DNA from: Actinomycetes bacterium
GTDB lineage: Bacteria; Actinomycetota; Acidimicrobiia; Spongiisociales; UBA4744
DNA length: 6,977 nucleotides
Assembly: GCA_024641205.1 (NCBI GenBank)
Contig: JAHEDM010000136.1
Location: 1 to 6,977 of the forward strand
Direction: 5' to 3'
Numbering within the stretch: position 1 is the stretch's first letter; every line of letters starts with the position of its first letter. Shown piece after piece: positions 1 through 6,325 of the stretch. A program made the translations under genes and the position numbers. The notes under the pieces were generated by a model. It was given only the letters and a program-made list of their open reading frames with translations, made no database searches and was not told the origin of the DNA.

Positions 1-360
1 CCGCACCCACTCCACTTGGTCGTCCGAGAAGCCGAGGTAACCGGCGATCTCGTACGCGAGTGCGGCCTCGAATCCGCTCTTGGCGGTCGGATCGTCGTTG
101 AACCCTCCGTCGGCATCGGTGACCCACGGCGGGTAGGCCGGATCGCCTGTGGCAATCGTGAGGGTCCCCGGCGTGACCAGTTCGAGATTGTCGGCCGTGC
201 AGGCGGCCAGCTCGGTCGTCGACGTGCCTGCTTCTGTGGTGGTCGTCTCTCCGGCGGTTGTGGTGGTCTCAGCGGCCTCGTCGGCGCAGGCCGCAGCCAG
301 CACGGCCAGAGTGACCATGATGACCAGGAATCTGCCTTTTCCCATCTGACGTTTGTTCAT
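1..360 (-). CDS. Amino-acid-type ABC transporter substrate-binding lipoprotein, family 3 (partial, 5' part)
   Basis: The first 120 codons of a gene that leaves the window at base 1. ATG (358-360) is preceded by GGAGAG on the minus strand (364-369). The product starts with a lipoprotein signal peptide: basic N-terminus (MNKRQMGKGR), hydrophobic core at residues 11-22, and LAAAC with the probable lipidated Cys25. The residue at -3 is Ala rather than the usual Leu, so the lipobox is slightly loose. A low-complexity Thr/Glu/Ala linker (about 28-50) follows, then the start of a periplasmic-binding fold, with LTIATGDPAYPPW (about 67-79) and GFEAALAYEIAGYLGF (about 96-111). That pattern is typical of family 3 (polar amino acid or cystine type) binding proteins. 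The expected role is capturing a small polar solute outside the membrane for an ABC importer. The permease and ATPase are not visible here. The family call is firm and the ligand is unknown. Confidence 0.85.
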   Translation of the reverse strand, partial: MNKRQMGKGRFLVIMVTLAVLAAACADEAAETTTTAGETTTTEAGTSTTELAACTADNLELVTPGTLTIATGDPAYPPWVTDADGGFNDDPTAKSGFEAALAYEIAGYLGFSDDQVEWVR

Positions 361-389
361 GTTCTCTCCATGGTGACTCGACCAACGCG

Positions 390-395
390 AGCTTA
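390..395 (-). promoter_or_regulatory. Candidate -10 element of the binding-protein gene
   Basis: TAAGCT on the minus strand fits the actinobacterial TAnnnT -10 pattern. It would place transcription start about 22 bases before the ATG at 360, leaving room for the GGAGAG ribosome binding site. No good -35 hexamer is seen at 16-18 bp spacing, so this is a weak candidate. If real, the lipoprotein gene is transcribed separately from the DUF1269 gene just upstream. Confidence 0.25.
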
Positions 396-424
396 GCTGC
401 GGTGGAGCGCGACAATCGAACGTC

Positions 425-973
425 CTACGGGATGATGGCCAGCGCTTCTTCGAGTTCACCCGACTCGACATCCCGAAGGGAATTGAACAAAAGGGTTCCG
501 TCGAACCGGCGCAATTCCTTGATCAGATGAGTCACGTAGACGTGGGGAAATTCGAAAAAGGCCGCCGCATGGCCGGGAGCAAGGTTGGCCGCCGCTTGAC
601 GCATCCACAGATCATTGATGCCGGTGTCACGGAGCTTGGCCGACAGTCCACCCACCAAAGCGCCGAGGGCGACCCCGATGATCCAGCCGGTGATGCCGCC
701 GATCACGAGCCCGGCCAATCCTCCCCACCAGGAACCGGTCACCGCCCCCTGGAGGGGCGAGGTATCGCGGGTCTGCAGGATCCGGATCCGGCCGGTCCTG
801 GTCCTGGTTACGATCGCTGCGTCGGTCATCTCGACCGAGTGTCTCCGGCCCAGCCGTGTCGCGGCCAGAAGGGCTTCGCGTGCTTTCAGTTCATCATCGA
901 AGTCGATGGCAAGCACGTCGGCTCCCGTCACCGGCCGCACGGTGGATTGTGAAAGACCGTGTGCATACGTCAT
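425..973 (-). CDS. DUF1269 family membrane protein
   Basis: A 182-residue protein matching the DUF1269 pattern throughout. It has an N-terminal alpha/beta segment, IDFDDELKAREALLAATRL (about 23-41), a short strand-turn region (DAAIVTRTRTGRIRI), then a glycine-zipper hydrophobic hairpin at about 79-110 (GSWWGGLAGLVIGGITGWII onward). This is followed by AKLRDTGINDLWM, a helix, and a final beta segment with FDGTLLFNSL (about 157-166). The family has no established biochemical function; the Gly-rich hairpin suggests insertion into or association with the membrane. I chose ATG 971-973, preceded by AGGGG, over an in-frame GTG 33 bases upstream because the added residues (MECCKRQSRGA) are not family-like. 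It lies 64 bp upstream of the binding-protein gene on the same strand and is divergent from drrA. Stop is TAG. Confidence 0.85.
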   Translation of the reverse strand: MTYAHGLSQSTVRPVTGADVLAIDFDDELKAREALLAATRLGRRHSVEMTDAAIVTRTRTGRIRILQTRDTSPLQGAVTGSWWGGLAGLVIGGITGWIIGVALGALVGGLSAKLRDTGINDLWMRQAAANLAPGHAAAFFEFPHVYVTHLIKELRRFDGTLLFNSLRDVESGELEEALAIIP

Positions 974-1182
974 GGCGCCCCTGCTCTGTCTCTTACAGCA
1001 TTCCACACCATCGTGGGATTTCCATGAGACCCAGATGAGAAAGCGGTGAGTTCGGCGCAGAATTCCGAATGCCCCTACCAGTCGGTAAACCGGACCGAGC
1101 AGTAAAGTGCACTATCCGGATCCGCCTCTCGCAGCCACGTCTGCGACCGGTCCGGGATCGAAGTGGGAGAGAGGAAACCGCA
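974..1182. promoter_or_regulatory. Divergent intergenic region with palindromes upstream of drrA
   Basis: This 209-bp region must carry promoters for the minus-strand DUF1269 gene and for drrAB. Visible structure: the perfect 8-bp palindromes ATCCGGAT (1114-1121), CGGATCCG (1117-1124, overlapping the first) and GACCGGTC (1145-1152); the short dyad CGGT-AA-ACCG (1083-1092); and an exact 8-bp inverted pair, CCGGACCG (1090-1097) with CGGTCCGG (1148-1155), about 50 bp apart. TAAAGT at 1103-1108 fits a TAnnnT -10 for drrA, giving a leader of roughly 65-70 bases, but no good -35 accompanies it. The drrA ribosome binding site is GAGAGAGGA (about 1167-1175). The palindromes could be a repressor operator, as drug exporters are often locally repressed, but no regulator gene is present and GC-rich palindromes of this length arise by chance. 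Confidence 0.35.
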
Positions 1183-2193
1183 ATGAACCAAGCGATCGTC
1201 CGCGTCGAAAACGTCGTGAAGACGTTCGGGCAAACCGTGCGGGCACTCGACGATGTCAGCCTCGAATTCGAGCCGGGCATCGTTTACGGATTGCTCGGTC
1301 CAAATGGGGCCGGGAAGACAACCCTGATCCGCGTCTTAACCACGCTGCTGAAGGCGGACTCCGGGTACGCCGAAGTGGCCGGAATCGACGTCCGCAAGGA
1401 CCCGGTGGCGGCTCGCAATCACATCGGTCTGGCCGGACAGTTCGCAGCCGTCGACGACTACCTCACCGGTCGCGAGAACGTCGAGATGGTCGGCCGCCTC
1501 TATAACCTCTCGGCCGATGAGTCCAAGCGGCGAGCTGCCGACCTACTGAAAAGGATCCATCTCGACGACGCCGCCGACCGGACGGTCAGGACATACTCGG
1601 GAGGAATGCGGCGCCGTCTCGACCTGGCGGCTTCGCTGGTCGGGAGACCGTCGGTTCTATTTCTGGATGAGCCGACCACCGGCATCGATCCTCAGAGTCG
1701 GCTCGATCTCTGGGACATGATCCGGGATCTGATCGCAGCAGGCACCACTGTGCTCCTCACTACCCAATACCTCGATGAGGCAGATCAGCTCGCCAATCGG
1801 ATCGCGGTGATCGATCGGGGCAAACTCATTGCCCAAGGCACCGGCGACGAATTGAAGGACAGGATGGGTGGTTCGGTGATCGAGCTGCACGTGGCCGACG
1901 AAGACAGGACGCGGGCGCTGGAAGCGATGAGCGCTATCTCAGATGACGTGACCTTCGAAGGGACCCGCAAGGCCATCCGGCTCCCTGCTCCGGAAGGATC
2001 GCAGACGCTCCTGAAAGTGGTCAGGCGCTTGGACGAGACCGGCGTCTTGGCCCAGGACGTAGCGCTGCACAAGCCGACGCTCGACGATGTGTTTCTGACG
2101 TTGACGGGGCGCGGCGCCGCAGAAGCAGAGGCCGAGCGGGAATCGGACAAGAAACCAGGGCGCCGGCGACGGCCGGAGAGGAGCGCGGTCTGA
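1183..2193 (+). CDS. drrA: DrrA-family ABC exporter ATP-binding protein
   Basis: The 336-residue nucleotide-binding subunit of a drug or lipid ABC exporter, working at the inner face of the membrane with the permease encoded next. Domains: Walker A GPNGAGKTT (39-47), Q-loop Gln87 (LAGQFAAVDDYLT), signature YSGGMRRRLDLA (138-149), Walker B VLFLDEPTTGIDP (158-170), then LLTTQYLDEADQLANRIAVI, in which the switch position usually held by His is Gln195, as is common in the daunorubicin-resistance DrrA group. The C-terminal accessory domain ends in KPTLDDVFLTLTGRG (297-311), the DrrA tail motif, followed by a charged tail. The start at ATG 1183 follows GAGAGAGGA; the same frame is open back to 1069, but those residues have no ABC character. 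The stop overlaps the drrB start (TGATG), implying translational coupling. The substrate cannot be read from the sequence; the symbol denotes family, not proven daunorubicin transport. Confidence 0.93.
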   Translation: MNQAIVRVENVVKTFGQTVRALDDVSLEFEPGIVYGLLGPNGAGKTTLIRVLTTLLKADSGYAEVAGIDVRKDPVAARNHIGLAGQFAAVDDYLTGRENVEMVGRLYNLSADESKRRAADLLKRIHLDDAADRTVRTYSGGMRRRLDLAASLVGRPSVLFLDEPTTGIDPQSRLDLWDMIRDLIAAGTTVLLTTQYLDEADQLANRIAVIDRGKLIAQGTGDELKDRMGGSVIELHVADEDRTRALEAMSAISDDVTFEGTRKAIRLPAPEGSQTLLKVVRRLDETGVLAQDVALHKPTLDDVFLTLTGRGAAEAEAERESDKKPGRRRRPERSAV

Positions 2194-3080
2194 TGACAAC
2201 GGCAACGCACACGGCCCGGCACACTCGGATCAGTCCGGGTCACGCGGTCAAAGACATCGCGGTTATCACCCGGCGGAACCTGCTGCGCAACATCCGTCTG
2301 CCGCAGCTTCTGATCTTCGCAACCGTCCAGCCGGTGATGTTCCTCTTGCTCTTCAACTATGTGTTTGGTGGCGCTATCGGAGGCGCCATCCCCCCTATCG
2401 CCCAGGGTGAATACATCAACTGGTTGTTGCCCGGCCTGCTCATTCAGGTGGCTGCCTTTGGGGCAGGACAAACCGCCCTCGGCCTCACCGAAGACCTCTC
2501 CAAGGGCGTCATCGACCGCTTCCGGTCGTTACCGATGGCCCGTTCCGCGGTGCTGGCCGGACGAACCCTGTCGGATGTGATCCGCAACGGGTTCGTGATC
2601 GGGCTCATGGTGATGATCGGCTTTCTGATGGGCTTCCGTTACCAGACGAACTTCGTGTCGTTTCTCGCCGGCCTGGCGGTGGCGATGGTGTTCTCGTACT
2701 CCCTGTCGTGGATCATGGCGACCATCGGCCTGGCCGTAAAGAACCCCGAAGCAGCCCAGTCGGCCGTGTTCTTGCCGGTGTTTCCGCTGGTGTTCGCCAG
2801 CTCGGTGTTCGTCCCGACGGACACCATGCCGGCCTGGCTGCAGGGATTCGCCGTGAACCAGCCGATCACGGTGACGGTGAACGCCCTGCGTGGCTTGATG
2901 TTGGGTCGCGAGGCTCTGGCCGACTTCAAGCCAGGAATGACGGCGAATCAGCTGGCCGAGGCGGTGGCCAATGCTCCAACCGTCGAGGGTCAAGTGCTGC
3001 TCTCGCTCGGGTGGGCTATCGCCATCATGATCGTGTTCGTGCCGCTGTCCATTCGCGTCTACCGCAAGACGGTGAGCTAA
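2193..3080 (+). CDS. drrB: DrrB-family ABC-2 type exporter permease
   Basis: The 295-residue membrane subunit partnering the preceding ATPase. A cytoplasmic N-terminus of about 35 residues, including an amphipathic stretch (VKDIAVITRRNLLRNIRLPQ), precedes six hydrophobic segments at about 36-60, 75-97, 128-148, 153-182, 190-207 and 266-288, the ABC-2 topology. Between segments 2 and 3 lies the conserved cytoplasmic motif KGVIDRFRSLPMARSAVLAG (104-123). VKNPEAAQSAVFLPVFPLVF and SSVFVPTDTMPAWLQGFAVN are hallmark DrrB segments. The length is normal for the family and no residue seems missing. The start ATG 2193 overlaps the drrA stop by one base; GGAGAGGAG (2175-2183), inside the drrA tail, is the ribosome binding site with 9-base spacing. 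Together drrAB should form a drug or hydrophobic-compound exporter; the substrate is unknown. Confidence 0.92.
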   Translation: MTTATHTARHTRISPGHAVKDIAVITRRNLLRNIRLPQLLIFATVQPVMFLLLFNYVFGGAIGGAIPPIAQGEYINWLLPGLLIQVAAFGAGQTALGLTEDLSKGVIDRFRSLPMARSAVLAGRTLSDVIRNGFVIGLMVMIGFLMGFRYQTNFVSFLAGLAVAMVFSYSLSWIMATIGLAVKNPEAAQSAVFLPVFPLVFASSVFVPTDTMPAWLQGFAVNQPITVTVNALRGLMLGREALADFKPGMTANQLAEAVANAPTVEGQVLLSLGWAIAIMIVFVPLSIRVYRKTVS

Positions 3081-3082
3081 CC

Positions 3083-3098
3083 CGGAGTCGCCGCTCCG
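3083..3098 (+). terminator. Short GC hairpin just after drrB (possible weak terminator)
   Basis: CGGAG (3083-3087) and CTCCG (3094-3098) form a five-base stem with a six-base loop, starting three bases after the drrB stop. No T-tract follows, so intrinsic termination would be inefficient at best. It may only attenuate read-through into the sugar-kinase gene. Confidence 0.22.
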
Positions 3099-3116
3099 AA
3101 GGGTTGATCGGCTGGT

Positions 3117-3122
3117 TACTGT
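3117..3122 (+). promoter_or_regulatory. Candidate -10 element for the ROK kinase gene
   Basis: TACTGT fits TAnnnT and would start transcription about 16 bases before the GTG at 3146, just ahead of the GAGGAG ribosome binding site (3138-3143). No convincing -35 is seen at 16-18 bp. It is offered because this 65-bp gap is the only plausible promoter location between drrB and the five-gene chain downstream. Confidence 0.22.
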
Positions 3123-3145
3123 CATAGCAGCGGAAAAGAGGAGCC

Positions 3146-4030
3146 GTGCCAGCTAAACCTCTGTATGCAGCCGTTGAAGCAGGCGGGACGAAATGGCGAG
3201 TTGCGATTGGCCGGTCGCCGGAGATGGTCGTCGACGCCACCATCCCGACCCGCGACCCGGACACGACGATATCCGCGTGTGTCGAGTTCATTCGCGAGTC
3301 GGGGATTCCGATCACAGGCGTTGGGATAGCATCATTTGGGCCGCTCGACCTCATCCCCACCTCACCGACCTTAGGCTTTATCACCGCGACACCGAAGCCG
3401 GGCTGGAGCAACACGGATGTCAAAGGCCGGATTGAAGCCGCTTTGGGGGTCCCGGCAGTGATCGATATCGATGTTGGCGGGGCAGCCCTCGGGGAATGGT
3501 CATGGGGAGCGGGCCGGACGCTCGGCTCGGTTGTGTACGTCACCGTGGGGACCGGTTTCGGGGGAGCGCACCTGCAGAATGGACGGACGTTCCACGAACT
3601 CGGCCATCCCGAGATGGGTCACATCACCGTCGAACGGGAAGCCGGGGATACATTCGGAGGGAGCTGCCCGTTCCACGGAACCTGTCTGGAAGGCATGGCA
3701 GCCGGCCCGGCGCTGCTGGCCAGATGGGGACGGCCGGGACCCGAGTTGCGCAACCGGCCTGAGGTATGGGACCTCGAAGCACGGTACCTCGCGCAGGCGA
3801 TGCGCACCTACGACTACGTGCTCGCCCCCCAGCGCATCATTTTGGGAGGGGGTGTGATGCAACAGCCTGGATTACTGCAGATGGTGCGGGACCGACTCGG
3901 TGAGCGGCTGGCCGGCTACGGAAACCCGCCATCCAACCTGGAAGAGTTCATCGCCGCGCCCGAATTCGGTCAGGATGCAGGGTTGATAGGCGCGATTGCG
4001 CTGGCCCGGCAGCGTTTCGAAGGATTGTGA
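3146..4030 (+). CDS. ROK-family zinc-containing sugar kinase (fructokinase type)
   Basis: A 294-residue cytoplasmic kinase expected to phosphorylate a hexose, most likely fructose, with ATP. It follows the Bacillus YdhR-type fructokinase pattern end to end: phosphate loop EAGGTK (11-16), GIASFGPLDL (60-69), ITATPKPGW (79-87), catalytic Asp109 in IDIDVGGAALGE, second phosphate motif TVGTGFGG (133-140), and HPEMGHI (154-160) followed by SCPFHGTCLEG (173-183). His159, Cys174, His177 and Cys180 are the probable zinc ligands. ILGGGVMQQPGLL (232-244) and the GQDAGLIGAIALA helix (275-287) close the sugar-kinase fold. Length is normal. The Asn usually found two residues after the catalytic Asp is Gly111 here. 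The start is GTG 3146 with GAGGAG close upstream. The next gene begins 4 bp after the stop. Family confidence is high; fructose specificity is inferred from homologues. Confidence 0.9.
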   Translation: MPAKPLYAAVEAGGTKWRVAIGRSPEMVVDATIPTRDPDTTISACVEFIRESGIPITGVGIASFGPLDLIPTSPTLGFITATPKPGWSNTDVKGRIEAALGVPAVIDIDVGGAALGEWSWGAGRTLGSVVYVTVGTGFGGAHLQNGRTFHELGHPEMGHITVEREAGDTFGGSCPFHGTCLEGMAAGPALLARWGRPGPELRNRPEVWDLEARYLAQAMRTYDYVLAPQRIILGGGVMQQPGLLQMVRDRLGERLAGYGNPPSNLEEFIAAPEFGQDAGLIGAIALARQRFEGL

Positions 4031-4034
4031 AGGC

Positions 4035-4661
4035 GTGGACCGGGAATCGATATCTGGAATTGTCGCCGAGGGCTCGACCTTTACCGATGTGCATTGGGGC
4101 AGTGTCGCCGATTCGGAATTTCAGGGCTGCACTTTTGTCGGGTCTGACCTGAGCAAGGCAGGTGTCAGCGCTTCTCGATTCATCGAATGTCGATTCGAGC
4201 GGTGCGATCTGAGCCTTTGGAAGCCCATTGATTCCGTGTTCGGTGAATGCGGCTTTGAAGACTGCCGGATGTTGGGAATCGATTGGACAATGGCCTCGTG
4301 GCCGCGGGTGCCGCTCCACGAAGCGAACGTTTTTGTTCGTTGTGATCTGAGCATGGGGACGTTCGCGGATCTGGATCTCGGTGCGACCCGGTTCAACGAT
4401 TGTCGACTTCGAGAGACGAGTTATCGCTCGGCGCGGCTGGGCGGATCAGACTTCGAAGGGTCGGATTGTCTGGGCGCCGATTTCCACGGCGCCGACCTGA
4501 GCGGAGCCCGCCTGGTAGGGGTCCTCGGACTCGCCGTCGATCCGCTTTCGACCAAGTTGGCGGGAGCTACGGTCGATGCCCCGGCCGGGGTGGCCATTCT
4601 CGAATCGCTCGGCATCAACCTCGATTCGGCCGGTCCGGACGACGATGCTCGCCATGAGTGA
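4035..4661 (+). CDS. Pentapeptide-repeat protein, McbG/Qnr-like
   Basis: A 208-residue pentapeptide-repeat protein. Quintets with central Leu or Phe run from about residue 26 to 163, for example EFQGC TFVGS DLSKA, RFIEC RFERC DLSLW and DFHGA DLSGA RLVGV. They should form a right-handed quadrilateral beta-helix, with an irregular stretch at about 81-97 (GIDWTMASWPRVPLHEA) that may be a loop. After the helix, GLAVDPLSTKLAGATV leads into a final helix, VAILESLGINLD (186-197). This ending resembles the C-terminal dimerisation region of McbG and Qnr proteins, which protect DNA gyrase from microcin B17 or quinolones, as I recall those sequences. DNA mimicry is therefore possible but unproven. I chose GTG 4035 because GAAGGA (4019-4024) is well spaced before it; a TTG at 3996 would overlap the kinase gene. 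The end overlaps the dehydrogenase start by 8 bases. A generic pentapeptide protein of unknown role is the alternative. Confidence 0.8.
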   Translation: MDRESISGIVAEGSTFTDVHWGSVADSEFQGCTFVGSDLSKAGVSASRFIECRFERCDLSLWKPIDSVFGECGFEDCRMLGIDWTMASWPRVPLHEANVFVRCDLSMGTFADLDLGATRFNDCRLRETSYRSARLGGSDFEGSDCLGADFHGADLSGARLVGVLGLAVDPLSTKLAGATVDAPAGVAILESLGINLDSAGPDDDARHE

Positions 4662-5568
4662 TAACGGATGGACCGCCGTGGATGTGCCGGATCAATCCGG
4701 CAAGACAATCGTGATCACCGGTGCCAACTCAGGGATTGGATGGGAAGCATCCCGGGTGCTCGCCCAACGCGGTGCCCGGCTCGTCATGGCCGTGCGCCGT
4801 CCCGACGCCGGAGAGGCTGCCGCAGCCAGGATTCGAAACGAGACCCCCGGGGCAGACATTCTGGTCGCAGAATGCGACCTGGCCAGCCTCGATTCGATCG
4901 CTGAGTGTTCGACCCGAATTACCGAGCGGTTTGATCGCATCGACGTTCTGATCAACAACGCAGGCATTATGGCTGTGCCGCACGGGAAAACGGCGGACGG
5001 CTATGAACGGCAGTTTGGTACGAATCATCTCGGGCATTTCGCTCTCACCGGACGGCTCCTGGCGAGCTTGCTGGCATCGGAAGCAGGTCGAGTGGTGACG
5101 GTTTCGAGCGACGCTCATCGGTTCGGGAGAATCGACCCAGAATACCTCGACGGGGGGCGCTACCTCCGGTGGAGTGCCTACGGTCGATCGAAGCTGGCCA
5201 ATCTCCTGTTCGCCTACGAACTCGACCGGAGGGCACGAGGCGCGGGAGCGGCTCTGACCAGTGTCGCCTGTCATCCCGGGTATGCGGCAACCAGTCTGCA
5301 AGGGAGGGCGGCGCGCGAGAAGGGCAAGTCGGAGCGATTCTGGAAAGTCGGCCATATCTTCGCTCAGAGCGCCGCCGACGGGGCCCTCCCAACGCTGCGG
5401 GGGGCTACCGACCCGACCGCCGCAGGAGGTTCCTGTTTCGGTCCGGCCGGGCGGCAACGCGGCCCGGCCGTACTGGTACGAACGAACGGACGCAGCCACG
5501 ATATTGGAACGGCCTTGCGTCTGTGGGAAGTCTCCGAACAGCTGACCGGGGTTCGCTTTCACTTCTAA
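4654..5568 (+). CDS. Short-chain dehydrogenase/reductase (retinol-dehydrogenase-like SDR)
   Basis: A 304-residue NAD(P)-dependent oxidoreductase with a Rossmann fold. Classical SDR motifs are all present: cofactor loop TGANSGIG (22-29), an Arg-rich second-strand end (MAVRRPD, 45-51) that favours NADP(H), CDLAS (74-78), NNAG (101-104), structural Asn124 in GTNHLGHF, catalytic Ser151/Ser152 (TVSSDAHR), and Tyr176 with Lys180 (SAYGRSKLANL), followed by CHPGYAATSL (206-215). The N-terminal lead-in ending in VPDQSGKTIVITGANSG is typical of actinobacterial SDRs annotated as retinol dehydrogenase or protochlorophyllide-reductase-like. The true substrate is probably a hydrophobic alcohol or ketone but cannot be told from this. 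The start ATG 4654 lies 8 bases inside the previous gene and lacks a clear ribosome binding site, so translation may depend on coupling; ATG 4645, in frame and three codons earlier, is an alternative. It lies 28 bp before the ceramidase-like gene. Confidence 0.9.
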   Translation: MSDNGWTAVDVPDQSGKTIVITGANSGIGWEASRVLAQRGARLVMAVRRPDAGEAAAARIRNETPGADILVAECDLASLDSIAECSTRITERFDRIDVLINNAGIMAVPHGKTADGYERQFGTNHLGHFALTGRLLASLLASEAGRVVTVSSDAHRFGRIDPEYLDGGRYLRWSAYGRSKLANLLFAYELDRRARGAGAALTSVACHPGYAATSLQGRAAREKGKSERFWKVGHIFAQSAADGALPTLRGATDPTAAGGSCFGPAGRQRGPAVLVRTNGRSHDIGTALRLWEVSEQLTGVRFHF

Positions 5569-5583
5569 CGCTGGGTGAGCTTC

Positions 5584-5589
5584 TACGCT
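5584..5589 (+). promoter_or_regulatory. Candidate -10 of a leaderless promoter for the ceramidase-like gene
   Basis: TACGCT fits the TAnnnT pattern and lies exactly 7 bases before the ATG at 5597, the spacing at which transcription would begin at or next to the start codon. Leaderless transcripts are common in actinobacteria. The gene's only ribosome-binding-like sequence is GAAG three bases before the ATG, which is too close to work well. No clear -35 hexamer is seen. It suggests the last two genes may be expressed independently of the chain before them. Confidence 0.3.
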
Positions 5590-5596
5590 GAAGACC

Positions 5597-6325
5597 ATGC
5601 CGGTCGCGGATTGCGAAAACCTGGTTGAAGGATGGTTGGCACAACCGGTCAATGCCTTGAGCAGCTTGGCCTTCGTGCTGGCCGGTATCGGGGTGCCGCT
5701 GGTGGCTCGACGCCGCTCCGGTCGCCGGGAGATGCTCACCTGGGTATTTGGCTCTTCGTTGGCTCTGGTTGGTATCGGCAGCCTGGCGTTCCACGGTCCC
5801 GGGGGCACATTTGCCGGCTGGCTCCACGACGCCTCGATCAGCGCCTTATTGGTCCTGATCTTGACAACAGAACTCGGTCGTCGGGCAGCATGGAGCGCCC
5901 GCCTGGTTGTGACGAGTTGGGCGATCACGGCAGCGACTCTGATGGTGGTCGAATGGATCCGGCCGGGTTTCGGCGATCCCCTGAACGCTCCGCTGGCTTT
6001 CTTCGCTGTGCTTGGCGTTCTCGGACCTGAGCTCGGGCGTCGTGGTTTCCGCCGGGGTTCGGAACGCAACCGGGGGAGGTTGATTGGAGCAGCCGTGGTG
6101 GGGACGGGAGCGATCGTCATGCTATTGAGTCGAACGGGCGGTCTATTCTGTGCACCCGACGCGCTTCTTCAGGGCCATGCCGTATGGCATGTGCTGGCGG
6201 CAACAGGTCTCGGGGTGTATGCAGTTTCCGTCTTGCCGTCGCCCGATCGCACCCGGGGAGGGCGGTCTTCTGAGATCCGAGCATCGACCGGGCCATGCGA
6301 ACGCTCGAGGAAGGAAGCACCATGA
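5597..6325 (+). CDS. Ceramidase-like (CREST superfamily) integral membrane hydrolase
   Basis: A 242-residue polytopic membrane protein with about seven hydrophobic segments (roughly 20-37, 47-64, 79-91, 102-118, 130-146, 161-177, 194-213) and a charged cytoplasmic tail. It carries the alkaline-ceramidase/CREST active-site pattern: Ser62 and His66 in GSLAFH (S-x3-H), Asp78 in WLHD, and His194 with His198 in GHAVWHVLAA (H-x3-H). Spacing is close to human ACER3 (Ser77, His81, Asp92, His217, His221), where the three His bind catalytic zinc. The N-terminal DCEN (5-8) and Asn19 in QPVNALSSL resemble the calcium-site region; the Glu that usually precedes the Asn by four residues appears to be a Gln or Pro here. 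Hydrolysis of an amide-linked lipid is the best guess; ceramide itself is uncertain because most actinobacteria lack sphingolipids. The stop overlaps the next start as ATGA, implying coupling to the TipAS gene. Confidence 0.82.
   Translation: MPVADCENLVEGWLAQPVNALSSLAFVLAGIGVPLVARRRSGRREMLTWVFGSSLALVGIGSLAFHGPGGTFAGWLHDASISALLVLILTTELGRRAAWSARLVVTSWAITAATLMVVEWIRPGFGDPLNAPLAFFAVLGVLGPELGRRGFRRGSERNRGRLIGAAVVGTGAIVMLLSRTGGLFCAPDALLQGHAVWHVLAATGLGVYAVSVLPSPDRTRGGRSSEIRASTGPCERSRKEAP

Noticed and set aside
228..267. Repetitive GGTGGT/GTCGTC-like tracts at the left edge, considered as a DNA repeat
   Set aside because: They are codon-level repetition encoding the Thr-rich linker of the lipoprotein, with no regular repeat unit.
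16..396. A plus-strand frame at the left edge
   Set aside because: It is antisense to the substrate-binding lipoprotein, whose signal peptide, cysteine, linker and domain start are all readable on the minus strand.
527..1049. Two overlapping plus-strand frames (527-952, 615-1049)
   Set aside because: Both are antisense to the DUF1269 gene and have no family features.
1069..1182. Upstream extension of drrA by 38 codons
   Set aside because: The extra residues are basic and unlike any ABC N-terminus, no ribosome binding site precedes 1069, and ATG 1183 has a good one.
1785..2471. A 228-codon minus-strand frame across the drrA/drrB junction
   Set aside because: Low-complexity Ser/Arg-rich translation without motifs; it is the shadow of two strongly matched ABC exporter genes.
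2529..3125. A His/Arg/Gly-rich minus-strand frame opposite drrB
   Set aside because: Its composition is what results from reading the complement of a hydrophobic membrane-protein gene; no domain is seen.
3996..4034. TTG start for the pentapeptide-repeat gene
   Set aside because: It would overlap the kinase gene by 35 bases and add residues with no repeat pattern; GTG 4035 has a better-spaced ribosome binding site.
4729..6120. A 463-codon open frame on the minus strand, antisense to the SDR and ceramidase-like genes
   Set aside because: Its translation is rich in Arg, Pro and Ser, has no recognisable domain, and mirrors two well-supported plus-strand genes. Long antisense frames are common in high-GC DNA.
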